This document shows positions 16,018-23,461 of a stretch of 38,125 nucleotides of DNA, piece after piece. The DNA lies in contig DETV01000017.1 of assembly GCA_002361775.1 (NCBI GenBank), forward strand, positions 9,917 to 48,041. Direction: 5' to 3'. The position numbers and the translations under genes are program-made. Under the pieces are notes generated by a model. That model did not search any database and was not told where the DNA came from. It worked only from the letters and a program-made list of their open reading frames with translations. The DNA comes from Eubacterium sp. UBA3279. GTDB taxonomy: Bacteria; Bacillota; Clostridia; Lachnospirales; Lachnospiraceae. Numbering within the stretch: the stretch's first letter is position 1; each line of letters starts with the position of its first letter.

Positions 16018-16826
16018 GTATGAGAAAAAAAGGGTGGGTCACAGGGATATTGTTGGGAATTCTGCTTTTGGCGCCGATGCCGGCGAAAGCTTCCGGGGAA
16101 ATCGTAGCAGACCAGGCAGATCTTTTCACAGAAGCTGAGGAACAGACTATTACAGAAAGAGCAAAGGAATTGTCGGAAGAGTGGAAACAGGATTATGTGG
16201 TAGTGACTACTCTGGATGCAGAAGGGAAATCATCAGAAGAATATGCGGATGATTATTACGATACCAATGGATACGGGGAAAACGGGGCGCTATTTCTTAT
16301 TGATCTGGACAATGGAAATGTTTGGATTTCCACCAGTGGAACGATGATTCGCTTTTTCACAGATGAGAGAATAGAACTGGTAATTGATGCAGGGTATTCC
16401 AGTCTTCAGGGGAAAGACTATGGAACTGGTATTTTGCAGATGCTGGATCAGACGGAAGTTTACATGAAAGATGGAATTCCGGGAAATCAGTACAATTACA
16501 ATGTGGAAACGGGCGAGGTAAGCCGATATCGATCCATAACTTTGGTGGAATTTTTGATCGCACTGGGAATTGCTGCGGCCTGCGGAATCATTTTTGCCGT
16601 ATCTGTCCGTTCCTCTTATAAGATGAAGCACAGTGACTATTCCTATCCGTTCCAGAAGAATGGAAGGTTAAGGTTATCCGGAAAAGAGGATCGTTTCATA
16701 AATGAAGTGGTGACAAGAAGGCATATTCCCCAAGATACCTCTTCCGGTTCCGGCGGCGGAGGACAAAGCAGTGTACATACCTCCAGCAGCGGTTCCAGTC
16801 ATGGAGGCGGTGGAAGAAGTCTTTGA
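16014..16826 (+). CDS. TPM-domain membrane protein (YgcG/YdjH-like)
   Basis: A 270-residue protein with a signal peptide or N-terminal anchor (residues 1-26, ending in MPAKAS), an extracellular TPM domain (about 32-155, VADQADLFTEAEEQ, then the GALFLIDLDNGNVWISTSG segment), a transmembrane helix (about 178-198) and a Gly/Ser/His-rich cytoplasmic tail ending SSHGGGGRSL. TPM domains occur in photosystem II repair proteins and bacterial membrane-quality proteins. The ATG overlaps the upstream stop (ATGA), indicating translational coupling with the zinc-ribbon gene. The combination suggests a membrane-maintenance module with the SPFH scaffold. Confidence 0.85.
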   Translation: MSMRKKGWVTGILLGILLLAPMPAKASGEIVADQADLFTEAEEQTITERAKELSEEWKQDYVVVTTLDAEGKSSEEYADDYYDTNGYGENGALFLIDLDNGNVWISTSGTMIRFFTDERIELVIDAGYSSLQGKDYGTGILQMLDQTEVYMKDGIPGNQYNYNVETGEVSRYRSITLVEFLIALGIAAACGIIFAVSVRSSYKMKHSDYSYPFQKNGRLRLSGKEDRFINEVVTRRHIPQDTSSGSGGGGQSSVHTSSSGSSHGGGGRSL

Positions 16827-16887
16827 AAATACTGCAGAAATGTCATTCATCTGTTAATATGTGGAGGTAGTGGAAAATAGAAAAAGC

Positions 16888-16916
16888 TTGCATATCGGAA
16901 AAAAATATGGTAATAT
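16888..16916 (+). promoter_or_regulatory. Probable promoter of the ACT-hom unit
   Basis: TTGCAT (16888-16893) and TAATAT (16911-16916) are 17 bp apart. The leader then contains a TTTCCG/CGGAAA inverted repeat before the gene at 16990. No T-box or amino-acid riboswitch was recognised here. Confidence 0.5.
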
Positions 16917-16989
16917 CTTTTGCATGGCTACAAATGTGTTTCCGTGGCGAACATACCCGGAAAAGACAGAATATGAGGCAGGGGGAGAC

Positions 16990-17433
16990 ATGGAAAATAA
17001 GACAAAATACTATGTTGTAAAAGAAAAAGCAGTTCCGGAAGTACTTCTGAAGGTGGTAGAGGCAAAGAAGATTCTTGATTCAGTGAAAGCAGTTACGGTA
17101 CAGGAGGCCACTGAACGGGTAGGAATCAGCAGAAGCTCTTTTTATAAGTATAAAGATGATATTTTTCCTTTTCATGATCAGGCGAAGGGAAGAACTGTTA
17201 CCTTTATTCTTCAGATGGATGATAAACCGGGAATCCTTTCCGATATATTGAGAACCGTTGCCCGGTTTCAGGGGAATATTTTGACCATTCACCAGAGTAT
17301 TCCTATCAATGGGATTGCTACATTGACCCTTAGTGTGGAGATTTTGCCGGAAGCAGGAGATGTGGAAGATATGGTAGGTCAGATGGAAGAACAGACAGGG
17401 GTTCATTACTTAAAGATATTAGGCAGGGAGTGA
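16990..17433 (+). CDS. ACT-domain protein, UPF0735/PheB type
   Basis: A 147-residue protein with an N-terminal helical, winged-helix-like segment (ATERVGISRSSFYKYKDDIF, about 40-59) and a C-terminal ACT domain (about 70-145, VTFILQMDDKPGILSDIL). ACT domains bind amino acids, so it is probably a ligand-sensing regulator. The start at 16990 is set by GGGGGAG directly upstream; the frame is open to 16861 without such a site. It lies immediately before hom (homoserine dehydrogenase) and overlaps its ribosome site, an arrangement common for this family in Firmicutes, so it probably adjusts threonine/methionine-branch flux. The ligand is not known. Confidence 0.85.
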   Translation: MENKTKYYVVKEKAVPEVLLKVVEAKKILDSVKAVTVQEATERVGISRSSFYKYKDDIFPFHDQAKGRTVTFILQMDDKPGILSDILRTVARFQGNILTIHQSIPINGIATLTLSVEILPEAGDVEDMVGQMEEQTGVHYLKILGRE

Positions 17434-17438
17434 TACGG

Positions 17439-18656
17439 ATGATACAGATTGCAGTGTTAGGATATGGTACCGTTGGTTCAGGAGTGGTGGAAGTGATCAA
17501 TACCAATCATGAGCTGATCAATAAGAAAATCGGAGAAGAAATTCAGGTAAAATACGTTCTGGATCTGAGAGATTTTCCCGAAGATCCGATCCAGGAAAAG
17601 ATTGTACATGATTTTCAGGTGATTCTTCAGGATCCGGAAGTGAAAATTGTAGTAGAAGTAATGGGAGGAACAGAGCCGGCATATACTTTTGTGAAACAGG
17701 CTCTGGAACAGGGAAAATCAGTCTGCACCTCCAACAAGGAACTGGTGGCAAAACACGGTGTGGAATTGCTGGAAATCGCCAGACAGAAAAATATTAATTT
17801 CCTGTTTGAAGCCAGTTGCGGAGGAGGAATTCCGATCATTCGTCCGTTGAATACTTCTCTTACCGCAGATGAGATAGAAGAGATTACCGGTATTTTAAAC
17901 GGAACCACCAATTATATTCTCAGTAAGATGGCAGCAGACGGTTCTGATCTGGAAGTGGTTTTAAAAGAAGCTCAGGAAAAAGGTTATGCAGAGAGAAATC
18001 CCTCCGCTGATGTGGACGGCTGGGATGCCTGCCGAAAGATTGCTATTTTATCTTCTATTGCTTTTGGACATCATGTGGATTATCAGGATATTTATACAGA
18101 AGGAATTATGAAGATCACTTCGACAGATATCCGATATGCCAAAGCGTGGGGAGCAAATATTAAATTGCTGGCTTCCTGCCGGAAAGTGGAAAATCAGTAT
18201 TATGCCATGGTAACACCTGTTATGATCAATAGTAACAGTCCGTTATACAGTGTAAATGAGGTATATAATGGAATTCTTGTTCACGGCAATGTTTTGGGCG
18301 ATACGATGTTTTATGGCAGCGGAGCAGGGAAACTTCCCACTGCCAGCGCAGTTGTTTCTGATGTCATAGATGCGGCCAAACATCAGGATACCAATGTGAT
18401 GAGTGGATGGAGCAGCCAAAAACTGGAACTGGGAAAGATCAGCGATCTGGAAAACCGCTTTTTCGTGCGTATGAGCGGCAGCTTTACGGAAAATCTTTCC
18501 AGAGTGGAAGAAGTTTTTGGACAGGTAGATGCCAAAGTGCTGGCAGAAGTGAATGGTGAATTTGGATTTATTACTGAGAAAATGAAAGAAGCTGAGTATT
18601 TGGAAAAAGCAGCGGAATTTAATAATATCCTGGGTATGATCCGGGTTCGTTTTTAG
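17439..18656 (+). CDS. hom: Homoserine dehydrogenase
   Basis: Reduces aspartate semialdehyde to homoserine at the branch to threonine and methionine. 405 residues. The N-terminal Rossmann motif is VLGYGTVGSGV. Further motifs are VMGG, TSNKELVA near residue 99, EASCGGGIPII and the ILNGTTNYIL signature, followed by a substrate region with NPSADVDGWDAC. The C terminus (about 330-405, FFVRMSGSFTENLSRVEEVFG) is a short ACT-like regulatory domain. The ATG at 17439 is preferred to GTG 17430 because AGGGAG at 17425-17430 is correctly spaced for the former. It is coupled to the ACT gene upstream and followed by a terminator. Confidence 0.96.
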   Translation: MIQIAVLGYGTVGSGVVEVINTNHELINKKIGEEIQVKYVLDLRDFPEDPIQEKIVHDFQVILQDPEVKIVVEVMGGTEPAYTFVKQALEQGKSVCTSNKELVAKHGVELLEIARQKNINFLFEASCGGGIPIIRPLNTSLTADEIEEITGILNGTTNYILSKMAADGSDLEVVLKEAQEKGYAERNPSADVDGWDACRKIAILSSIAFGHHVDYQDIYTEGIMKITSTDIRYAKAWGANIKLLASCRKVENQYYAMVTPVMINSNSPLYSVNEVYNGILVHGNVLGDTMFYGSGAGKLPTASAVVSDVIDAAKHQDTNVMSGWSSQKLELGKISDLENRFFVRMSGSFTENLSRVEEVFGQVDAKVLAEVNGEFGFITEKMKEAEYLEKAAEFNNILGMIRVRF

Positions 18657-18662
18657 AGGATA

Positions 18663-18703
18663 AGGGGCTGTCGCACTAAATGATTCAGTGTGACGGCTCT
18701 TTT
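18663..18703 (+). terminator. Intrinsic terminator of hom
   Basis: AGGGGCTGTCGCACT pairs with AGTGTGACGGCTCT (with G-U pairs) around a short loop, followed by TTTTCTGTT. Confidence 0.85.
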
Positions 18704-18729
18704 CTGTTATTTCAGGGAGGAGAAATGAT

Positions 18730-19929
18730 ATGAAATATGTGGTAATTTTAGGCGATGGAATGGCAGATTGCCCGGTGAAAGAATTGAATGATAAAACACC
18801 TTTAGAATATGCGGATACACCGATTATGGATGAACTGGCAGGGATTTCAGAAATTGGGATGGCGCAGACAATTCCTCAGGGAATGAAGCCGGGAAGTGAC
18901 ACAGCAAATCTGGCGGTGATGGGATATGATCCTGAAAAGTATTATACAGGCCGTTCCCCTCTGGAGGCGCTTAGTATTGGTGTGGATATGAAAGAAGAAG
19001 ATATTGCTATCCGCTGCAATATTGTAACATTATCTGAAGAGGAAGAGGCTTATGAAGATAAGATTATGATTGACCACAGTTCCAGTGAAATCAGCACAGA
19101 AGATGCAGCCGTTCTTTTACAGGCAGTTATGGAAGAAATGGCCAATGAAACGTACCAGTTTTATGTGGGGACCAGCTATCGTCACTGTCTGATATGGAAT
19201 AAGGGAAAAGCAGTGGAATTAACCCCTCCCCACGATATTCTGGAGAGGAAAATCGGAGAATATCTTCCGGAAGATGAGATGTTGGCATGGATGCAGAAGA
19301 GAAGTTATGAGATATTGTCTGTCCATCCCTTGAATCTGGAAAGAAAAGAAAAGGGTTTGCATCCGGCGAACAGCTTATGGTTCTGGGGAGCGGGAACAAA
19401 GCCTTCTTTAGATTCCTTTGAGAAAAAATACGGTAAAAATGGTGTTATGATATCGGCGGTAGATTTGCTGAAAGGGATTGCTGTAGGTGCAGAAATGACA
19501 AATGTAACTGTGGAAGGGGCAAATGGAGGTTTGCACACAAATTATGAAGGAAAAGCACAGGCAGCAGTTGACGCACTGACAAAAAAGGGGTATGATTTTG
19601 CTTACATCCATGTGGAAGCCCCGGATGAGATGGGGCATCAGGGAAGTGTGGAACGGAAAATACAGGCAATTGAATATCTGGATCAGCGGATTATCCGTCT
19701 GGTGAAGGAGAAAATGGATGAGTACGGAGAACCTTATCGTATGTTGATTCTTCCGGATCATCCAACTCCGGTCAGTGTACGTACCCACACCTCAGACCCG
19801 GTTCCCTATTTGTTATATGACAGTACGGCAGAGAAGGAACATACATGGAAATACAACGAGGCAGAGGCAGAAAAAAGTGGAAATTTTTTTGAAAAGGGAT
19901 ATGAGATGATGCAATATCTTCTCCGGTAA
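18730..19929 (+). CDS. ApgM-type phosphoglycerate mutase family, proposed homoserine kinase
   Basis: A 399-residue alkaline-phosphatase-superfamily protein of the archaeal-type cofactor-independent phosphoglycerate mutase family. The metal-binding start LGDGMADCPV, the GSDTANLAVMGYDP segment with a nucleophilic serine near residue 57, HVEAPDEMGHQG and LILPDHPTP are all visible. In bacteria lacking ThrB, a subgroup next to hom and thr genes has been proposed to act as a homoserine kinase. Here it lies exactly between hom and an aspartokinase, which supports that role over glycolysis. The family call is firm; the homoserine kinase call is an inference from context. GGGAGGAG is the ribosome site. 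Confidence 0.85.
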   Translation: MKYVVILGDGMADCPVKELNDKTPLEYADTPIMDELAGISEIGMAQTIPQGMKPGSDTANLAVMGYDPEKYYTGRSPLEALSIGVDMKEEDIAIRCNIVTLSEEEEAYEDKIMIDHSSSEISTEDAAVLLQAVMEEMANETYQFYVGTSYRHCLIWNKGKAVELTPPHDILERKIGEYLPEDEMLAWMQKRSYEILSVHPLNLERKEKGLHPANSLWFWGAGTKPSLDSFEKKYGKNGVMISAVDLLKGIAVGAEMTNVTVEGANGGLHTNYEGKAQAAVDALTKKGYDFAYIHVEAPDEMGHQGSVERKIQAIEYLDQRIIRLVKEKMDEYGEPYRMLILPDHPTPVSVRTHTSDPVPYLLYDSTAEKEHTWKYNEAEAEKSGNFFEKGYEMMQYLLR

Positions 19930-19980
19930 CAGAAGAATTTTCGGGAAAAATGTCTGCACAGTCAGGAGGAACGGAAGAGA

Positions 19981-21192
19981 ATGTTAATCGTTAAGAAATT
20001 CGGCGGCACTTCAGTGGCCAATAAAGAACGGATTTTTAATGTGGCAAAACGGTGTATTCAGGATTACCAGAAGGGACATGATGTGGTTGTAGTCCTTTCC
20101 GCTATGGGAAAATATACGGATGAACTGATTGCCAAAGCAAAGGAGATCAATCCTAATCCACCGAAGAGAGAAATGGATATGCTGCTCACCATCGGAGAGC
20201 AGATGTCAGTATCTCTTATGGCTATGGCTATGGCAGAATTAGGAGTTCGGGCAGTATCTTTGAATGCTTTTCAGGTGCCTATGAATACCACCAGCGCTCA
20301 TGGAAATGCCCGTCTGAAAAAAATGGACGGAGAACGGATACGCAGAGAACTGGATGATCGTAAGATCGTGATCGTTACAGGTTTTCAGGGCGTAAATAAA
20401 TATGATGACTATACTACTCTGGGAAGAGGCGGTTCAGATACCACAGCAGTTGCTCTGGCAGCTATTCTCCATGCAGATGCATGTGAGATTTATACAGATG
20501 TGGACGGAGTTTATACCGCTGATCCCCGTCTGGTTCCAAAAGCCAGAAAATTAAAAGCAATCACCTATGATGAAATGTTAGACCTGGCAGCTTTGGGCGC
20601 GGGAGTGCTGCATAATCGTTCTGTGGAAATGGCGAAAAAATATGGAGTGCGTCTGGTAGTGCGTTCCAGTCTAAATGAATCAGAAGGGACAGAAGTTAAG
20701 GAGGTTGTGAAGAAAATGGAGAGAATGATCATCAGCGGAGTGGCTTTGGACAGAAATGCAGATCGGATTTCCGTAATAGGAATTCAGGATATACCGGGAA
20801 GCGCTTTTAAATTATTCAATACACTGGCAAGAAGAAATATTAACGTGGATATCATTATTCAGTCGGTGGGTCGTGAAGGAACGAAAGATATTTCCTTTAC
20901 TGTCTCTCATGAAAATCTGAGAGAAGCCATTGAATTACTGGAAGAATATCAGGATGTGTTAGGATTTGAACGAGTGGAATATAACTGCGATGTGGCAAAA
21001 TTGTCCATTGTGGGCGCAGGTATGATGTCCAACCCGGGAGTGGCAGCAAAGATGTTTGAATGTCTGTACAGTCAGAATGTAAATATTAATATGATAGCTA
21101 CTTCTGAGATCCGTATCACCGTACTGGTGGATTCCAAGGATGCATTGTCTGCGATGAATGCAGTACACGATGCATTTGGTTTATCTGAATAA
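19981..21192 (+). CDS. lysC: Aspartokinase
   Basis: Phosphorylates aspartate, the entry step to lysine, threonine and methionine. 403 residues. The kinase domain begins VKKFGGTSVAN and includes LLTIGEQMS, the GFQGVN and GRGGSDTTAVALAA segments and YTDVDGVYTADPR. Two ACT domains follow (about 255-400), the first beginning after ISGVALDRNADRISVIG. No lysine riboswitch precedes it, unlike dapAB; feedback probably acts through the ACT domains, but which amino acid inhibits cannot be read from the sequence. AGGAGG is 11 bp before the ATG, slightly long. The symbol reflects general usage and could differ between paralogues. Confidence 0.93.
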   Translation: MLIVKKFGGTSVANKERIFNVAKRCIQDYQKGHDVVVVLSAMGKYTDELIAKAKEINPNPPKREMDMLLTIGEQMSVSLMAMAMAELGVRAVSLNAFQVPMNTTSAHGNARLKKMDGERIRRELDDRKIVIVTGFQGVNKYDDYTTLGRGGSDTTAVALAAILHADACEIYTDVDGVYTADPRLVPKARKLKAITYDEMLDLAALGAGVLHNRSVEMAKKYGVRLVVRSSLNESEGTEVKEVVKKMERMIISGVALDRNADRISVIGIQDIPGSAFKLFNTLARRNINVDIIIQSVGREGTKDISFTVSHENLREAIELLEEYQDVLGFERVEYNCDVAKLSIVGAGMMSNPGVAAKMFECLYSQNVNINMIATSEIRITVLVDSKDALSAMNAVHDAFGLSE

Positions 21193-21197
21193 AAAGG

Positions 21198-21234
21198 TGG
21201 GTATCGCAGATTTTTTGGCGATACCCATTTTTTT
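21198..21234. terminator. Bidirectional terminator between lysC and the DUF975 gene
   Basis: TGGGTATCGC (21198-21207) pairs perfectly with GCGATACCCA (21218-21227), followed by a T run on the plus strand. The minus strand also ends in a T-rich stretch, so it can serve the converging gene at 21255. Confidence 0.9.
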
Positions 21235-21254
21235 ATTCAAGTGATTTTGTATGC

Positions 21255-21998
21255 TCAGATTTCCCGGGTAATATTTCTGTAGAAATTGGTCTGTGTCATG
21301 GTCATATAAGGAAGAATCCATAAAAGACCAAGATAGCAGGAAAGAACACCGAGAAGGAGAAGACCCAGAAAAGAAAGCTGCAGAACAAAATATTTCCACT
21401 TGTTTCCTGCCATAAGTTTGCGGCTTTCCTTCATAGCCTGCGTGGCGCTGAGATCATCGTAGTCAGCCAGAAGAAACATAGCCTGGCTGAAAGAAAGAGA
21501 AAAATAAAAAACTGCGATGCATCCGATAACCAGTAAAATGATTCCCACGATCATTAACGGGAAAGAAAGATTCATAAGCACAGTACAGAGCATAAGGATA
21601 TAACCAGGAGCAATGCAGGCCAGAGAGATCAGCATTACAAGAAACTGTACCAGAATAACCCGATCCGGGTGATGGCGGAAGCCATAAAATAAATCTTCAA
21701 ATCGCACAGGATATCCCCGGCTTCCGTCCAGAAACATTTTGTTGAATCCCAGTGCAAATACAGATAAAATTAAAGAAATGATCATGGAAACAATAAAATA
21801 CATAATCATTTGTGGAATGCTGCGGAAAGGAAGTCCATCCATCATAGTATGGGTAGTGGTGCCAACAAGGAAAAATCCTAATAATGAGGACAGAACTCCT
21901 GAAATCATAAAATATAGGGCATAGGCGCCTATGTAGGTGCCAAATTTTCCGGCCAACTGCATTCTGGCCATAGCCTTTAATTCTTTCGAACGCTTCAT
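21255..21998 (-). CDS. DUF975 family membrane protein
   Basis: A 247-residue integral membrane protein starting MKRSKELKAMARMQLAGKFG, the typical DUF975 N terminus. About five or six hydrophobic segments follow (for example GAYALYFMISGVL, MIMYFIVSMIISLILSVFAL, and VLQLSFLGLLLLGVLSCYLGLLWILPY). GGAGG precedes the start on the minus strand. The protein has no known activity. It is divergent from the DUF2752 gene with only 39 bp between start codons, so the promoters must overlap or lie inside the neighbouring gene. It converges on lysC at a bidirectional terminator. Confidence 0.85.
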   Translation of the reverse strand: MKRSKELKAMARMQLAGKFGTYIGAYALYFMISGVLSSLLGFFLVGTTTHTMMDGLPFRSIPQMIMYFIVSMIISLILSVFALGFNKMFLDGSRGYPVRFEDLFYGFRHHPDRVILVQFLVMLISLACIAPGYILMLCTVLMNLSFPLMIVGIILLVIGCIAVFYFSLSFSQAMFLLADYDDLSATQAMKESRKLMAGNKWKYFVLQLSFLGLLLLGVLSCYLGLLWILPYMTMTQTNFYRNITREI

Positions 21999-22037
21999 AA
22001 ATAAACCTCCAGGTGAGGGATGAAAGGAAATAGTTGA

Positions 22038-22472
22038 ATGAAACCTGCCGTAGAAAAGAAATCTTATCGTCTTTGTCAGATTACCTGGTGCCTGTTGGGA
22101 CTGCTTATTATAGCTGCCATAAATCTATATCAAAGAGGATTTCGGTTAGAATACTTTTTGCAGATAATGCCGCCGTGTATATTCCGGACAATCACAGGAT
22201 TTTATTGTCCCGGCTGCGGAGGTACACGGGCTGTTTTGGAATTGATCCATGGAAATTTTTTTCATTCGTTTTATTATCATCCCATTGTGTTATATACCGT
22301 AGTATTGTATGGGTGGTATCTCATATCCAATACCATCCAGTGGCTGTCCCGGGGAAGAATTCCCTGGGGAAGCAGATATCACAGGTGGTATGGCTTGGTT
22401 GCCGTCATTATTGTGATCGGCAACTGGATTTTAAAAAATCTGTTATTATTTTTGGGGATAGCCCGTCTTTGA
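22038..22472 (+). CDS. DUF2752 family membrane protein
   Basis: A 144-residue membrane protein with the family signature FYCPGCGGTRAV (about residues 56-67) followed by a hydrophobic, His-containing segment. About three transmembrane segments are visible: residues 14-28, 84-105 and 120-137. The paired cysteines suggest metal binding, but no biochemical role is established that I can name. A weak AAGGAAA site precedes the start. It converges with the DUF4190-type gene, the two stop codons lying only about 10 bp apart with no evident terminator. Confidence 0.82.
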   Translation: MKPAVEKKSYRLCQITWCLLGLLIIAAINLYQRGFRLEYFLQIMPPCIFRTITGFYCPGCGGTRAVLELIHGNFFHSFYYHPIVLYTVVLYGWYLISNTIQWLSRGRIPWGSRYHRWYGLVAVIIVIGNWILKNLLLFLGIARL

Positions 22473-22481
22473 TCCGGGATA

Positions 22482-23198
22482 TCAGAAAAGATTATTATCA
22501 TCAGGAAAATTATTTTCAAAAGGAAGATTTTCATAATAATTTTCAAAAATACCATCATCAAAATAATCATCTTCATATTCATTGTAGAATCTTTCATATT
22601 CCTGCAGGATTTCGGAATATTGGGAATTTCCAATGGTAAGGAAAATAATCAGGGCAATGCCGATCACTGTACCGCCAATGGAAAGCCCCAATCCGGCCTT
22701 TGCCTGAGGTTCCATTGGTCCGTTCCTTCGGGAAAGGAGGGCAAAAATAATCCCCAGGGCTCCAAAACAAAAGGAAAAGCCACAGCAGATTAATACCACA
22801 GATAAAATTCCCATCACCAGCGAAGCCGCTGCCATGCTGTTTGTGGAGCGGAGAGGGGAACGGTTAGGAGTCTGATATGGTGTCTGATTCCAGCCGTTGT
22901 ATTGCCCATTTTGATAGAGATTGTTATTCCATCCATTATTTTGTCCATTTTGACCGGGATCATTGTTCCAGCCATTGTTTTGAATGTTTTGGTAAGAGCC
23001 GCTGCTCCAGCCGTCGTTTGTGGTTTCCTGGTACGAATAATTGTTCCATTCATTTTTCTGATCGGGCTGCCTGTCTTCAGGCTGCTGATAATTCTCGGAA
23101 TTTTCCTGGGAAGCGGAATCAGAAGGAATGTTGGAGCTGTTATTCGAAGAGTCGGTATCATTTTCCGGCCACCAGTCCTGTCTCTGGTTATCGTTCAT
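22482..23198 (-). CDS. DUF4190-like membrane protein with Asn/Gln-rich repeats
   Basis: A 238-residue protein. The N-terminal 110 residues are polar and low-complexity, with an imperfect 13-residue repeat of NNGWNN-type units (three copies within about residues 70-110, encoded by 39-bp DNA repeats). Two hydrophobic segments follow (about 118-145, MAAASLVMGILSVVLICCGF, and about 160-182, GLSIGGTVIGIALIIFLTIG), with RRNGPMEPQAKAGLGLSI between, typical of DUF4190. The C terminus is acidic and Tyr/Asn-rich. The start at 23198 follows GGAGGAATTT; the frame extends to 23300 without a ribosome site. No function is known. A role in envelope organisation is only a guess. Confidence 0.75.
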   Translation of the reverse strand: MNDNQRQDWWPENDTDSSNNSSNIPSDSASQENSENYQQPEDRQPDQKNEWNNYSYQETTNDGWSSGSYQNIQNNGWNNDPGQNGQNNGWNNNLYQNGQYNGWNQTPYQTPNRSPLRSTNSMAAASLVMGILSVVLICCGFSFCFGALGIIFALLSRRNGPMEPQAKAGLGLSIGGTVIGIALIIFLTIGNSQYSEILQEYERFYNEYEDDYFDDGIFENYYENLPFENNFPDDNNLF

Positions 23199-23402
23199 AA
23201 ATTCCTCCGTTCTGATCTGTTGTTGGACAGATCGGATATAATCTATCTTTGGTTTTATATCATGATTTATTAGATGCAGAATTGCGGAAGTGGGAAACAC
23301 GAAACAATTCGTCAGACATCTTTTTCATGAGGTAGTATAGCATATTTGAGAGAAATGTGGCAACAGATGATTTTGCAAAATTTCTCCCCGGTCATCATTA
23401 TA

Positions 23403-23432
23403 TTGACAAGAGAAGCAGATTTTTGGTAAGGT
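23403..23432 (+). promoter_or_regulatory. Possible promoter of tex
   Basis: A consensus TTGACA (23403-23408) is followed 18 bp later by a poor -10, TAAGGT. The rest of the 263-bp gap between the DUF4190-like start and tex shows nothing else recognisable. Confidence 0.35.
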
Positions 23433-23461
23433 AATACAGGAAAAGAAAGGAGACAGACAAC

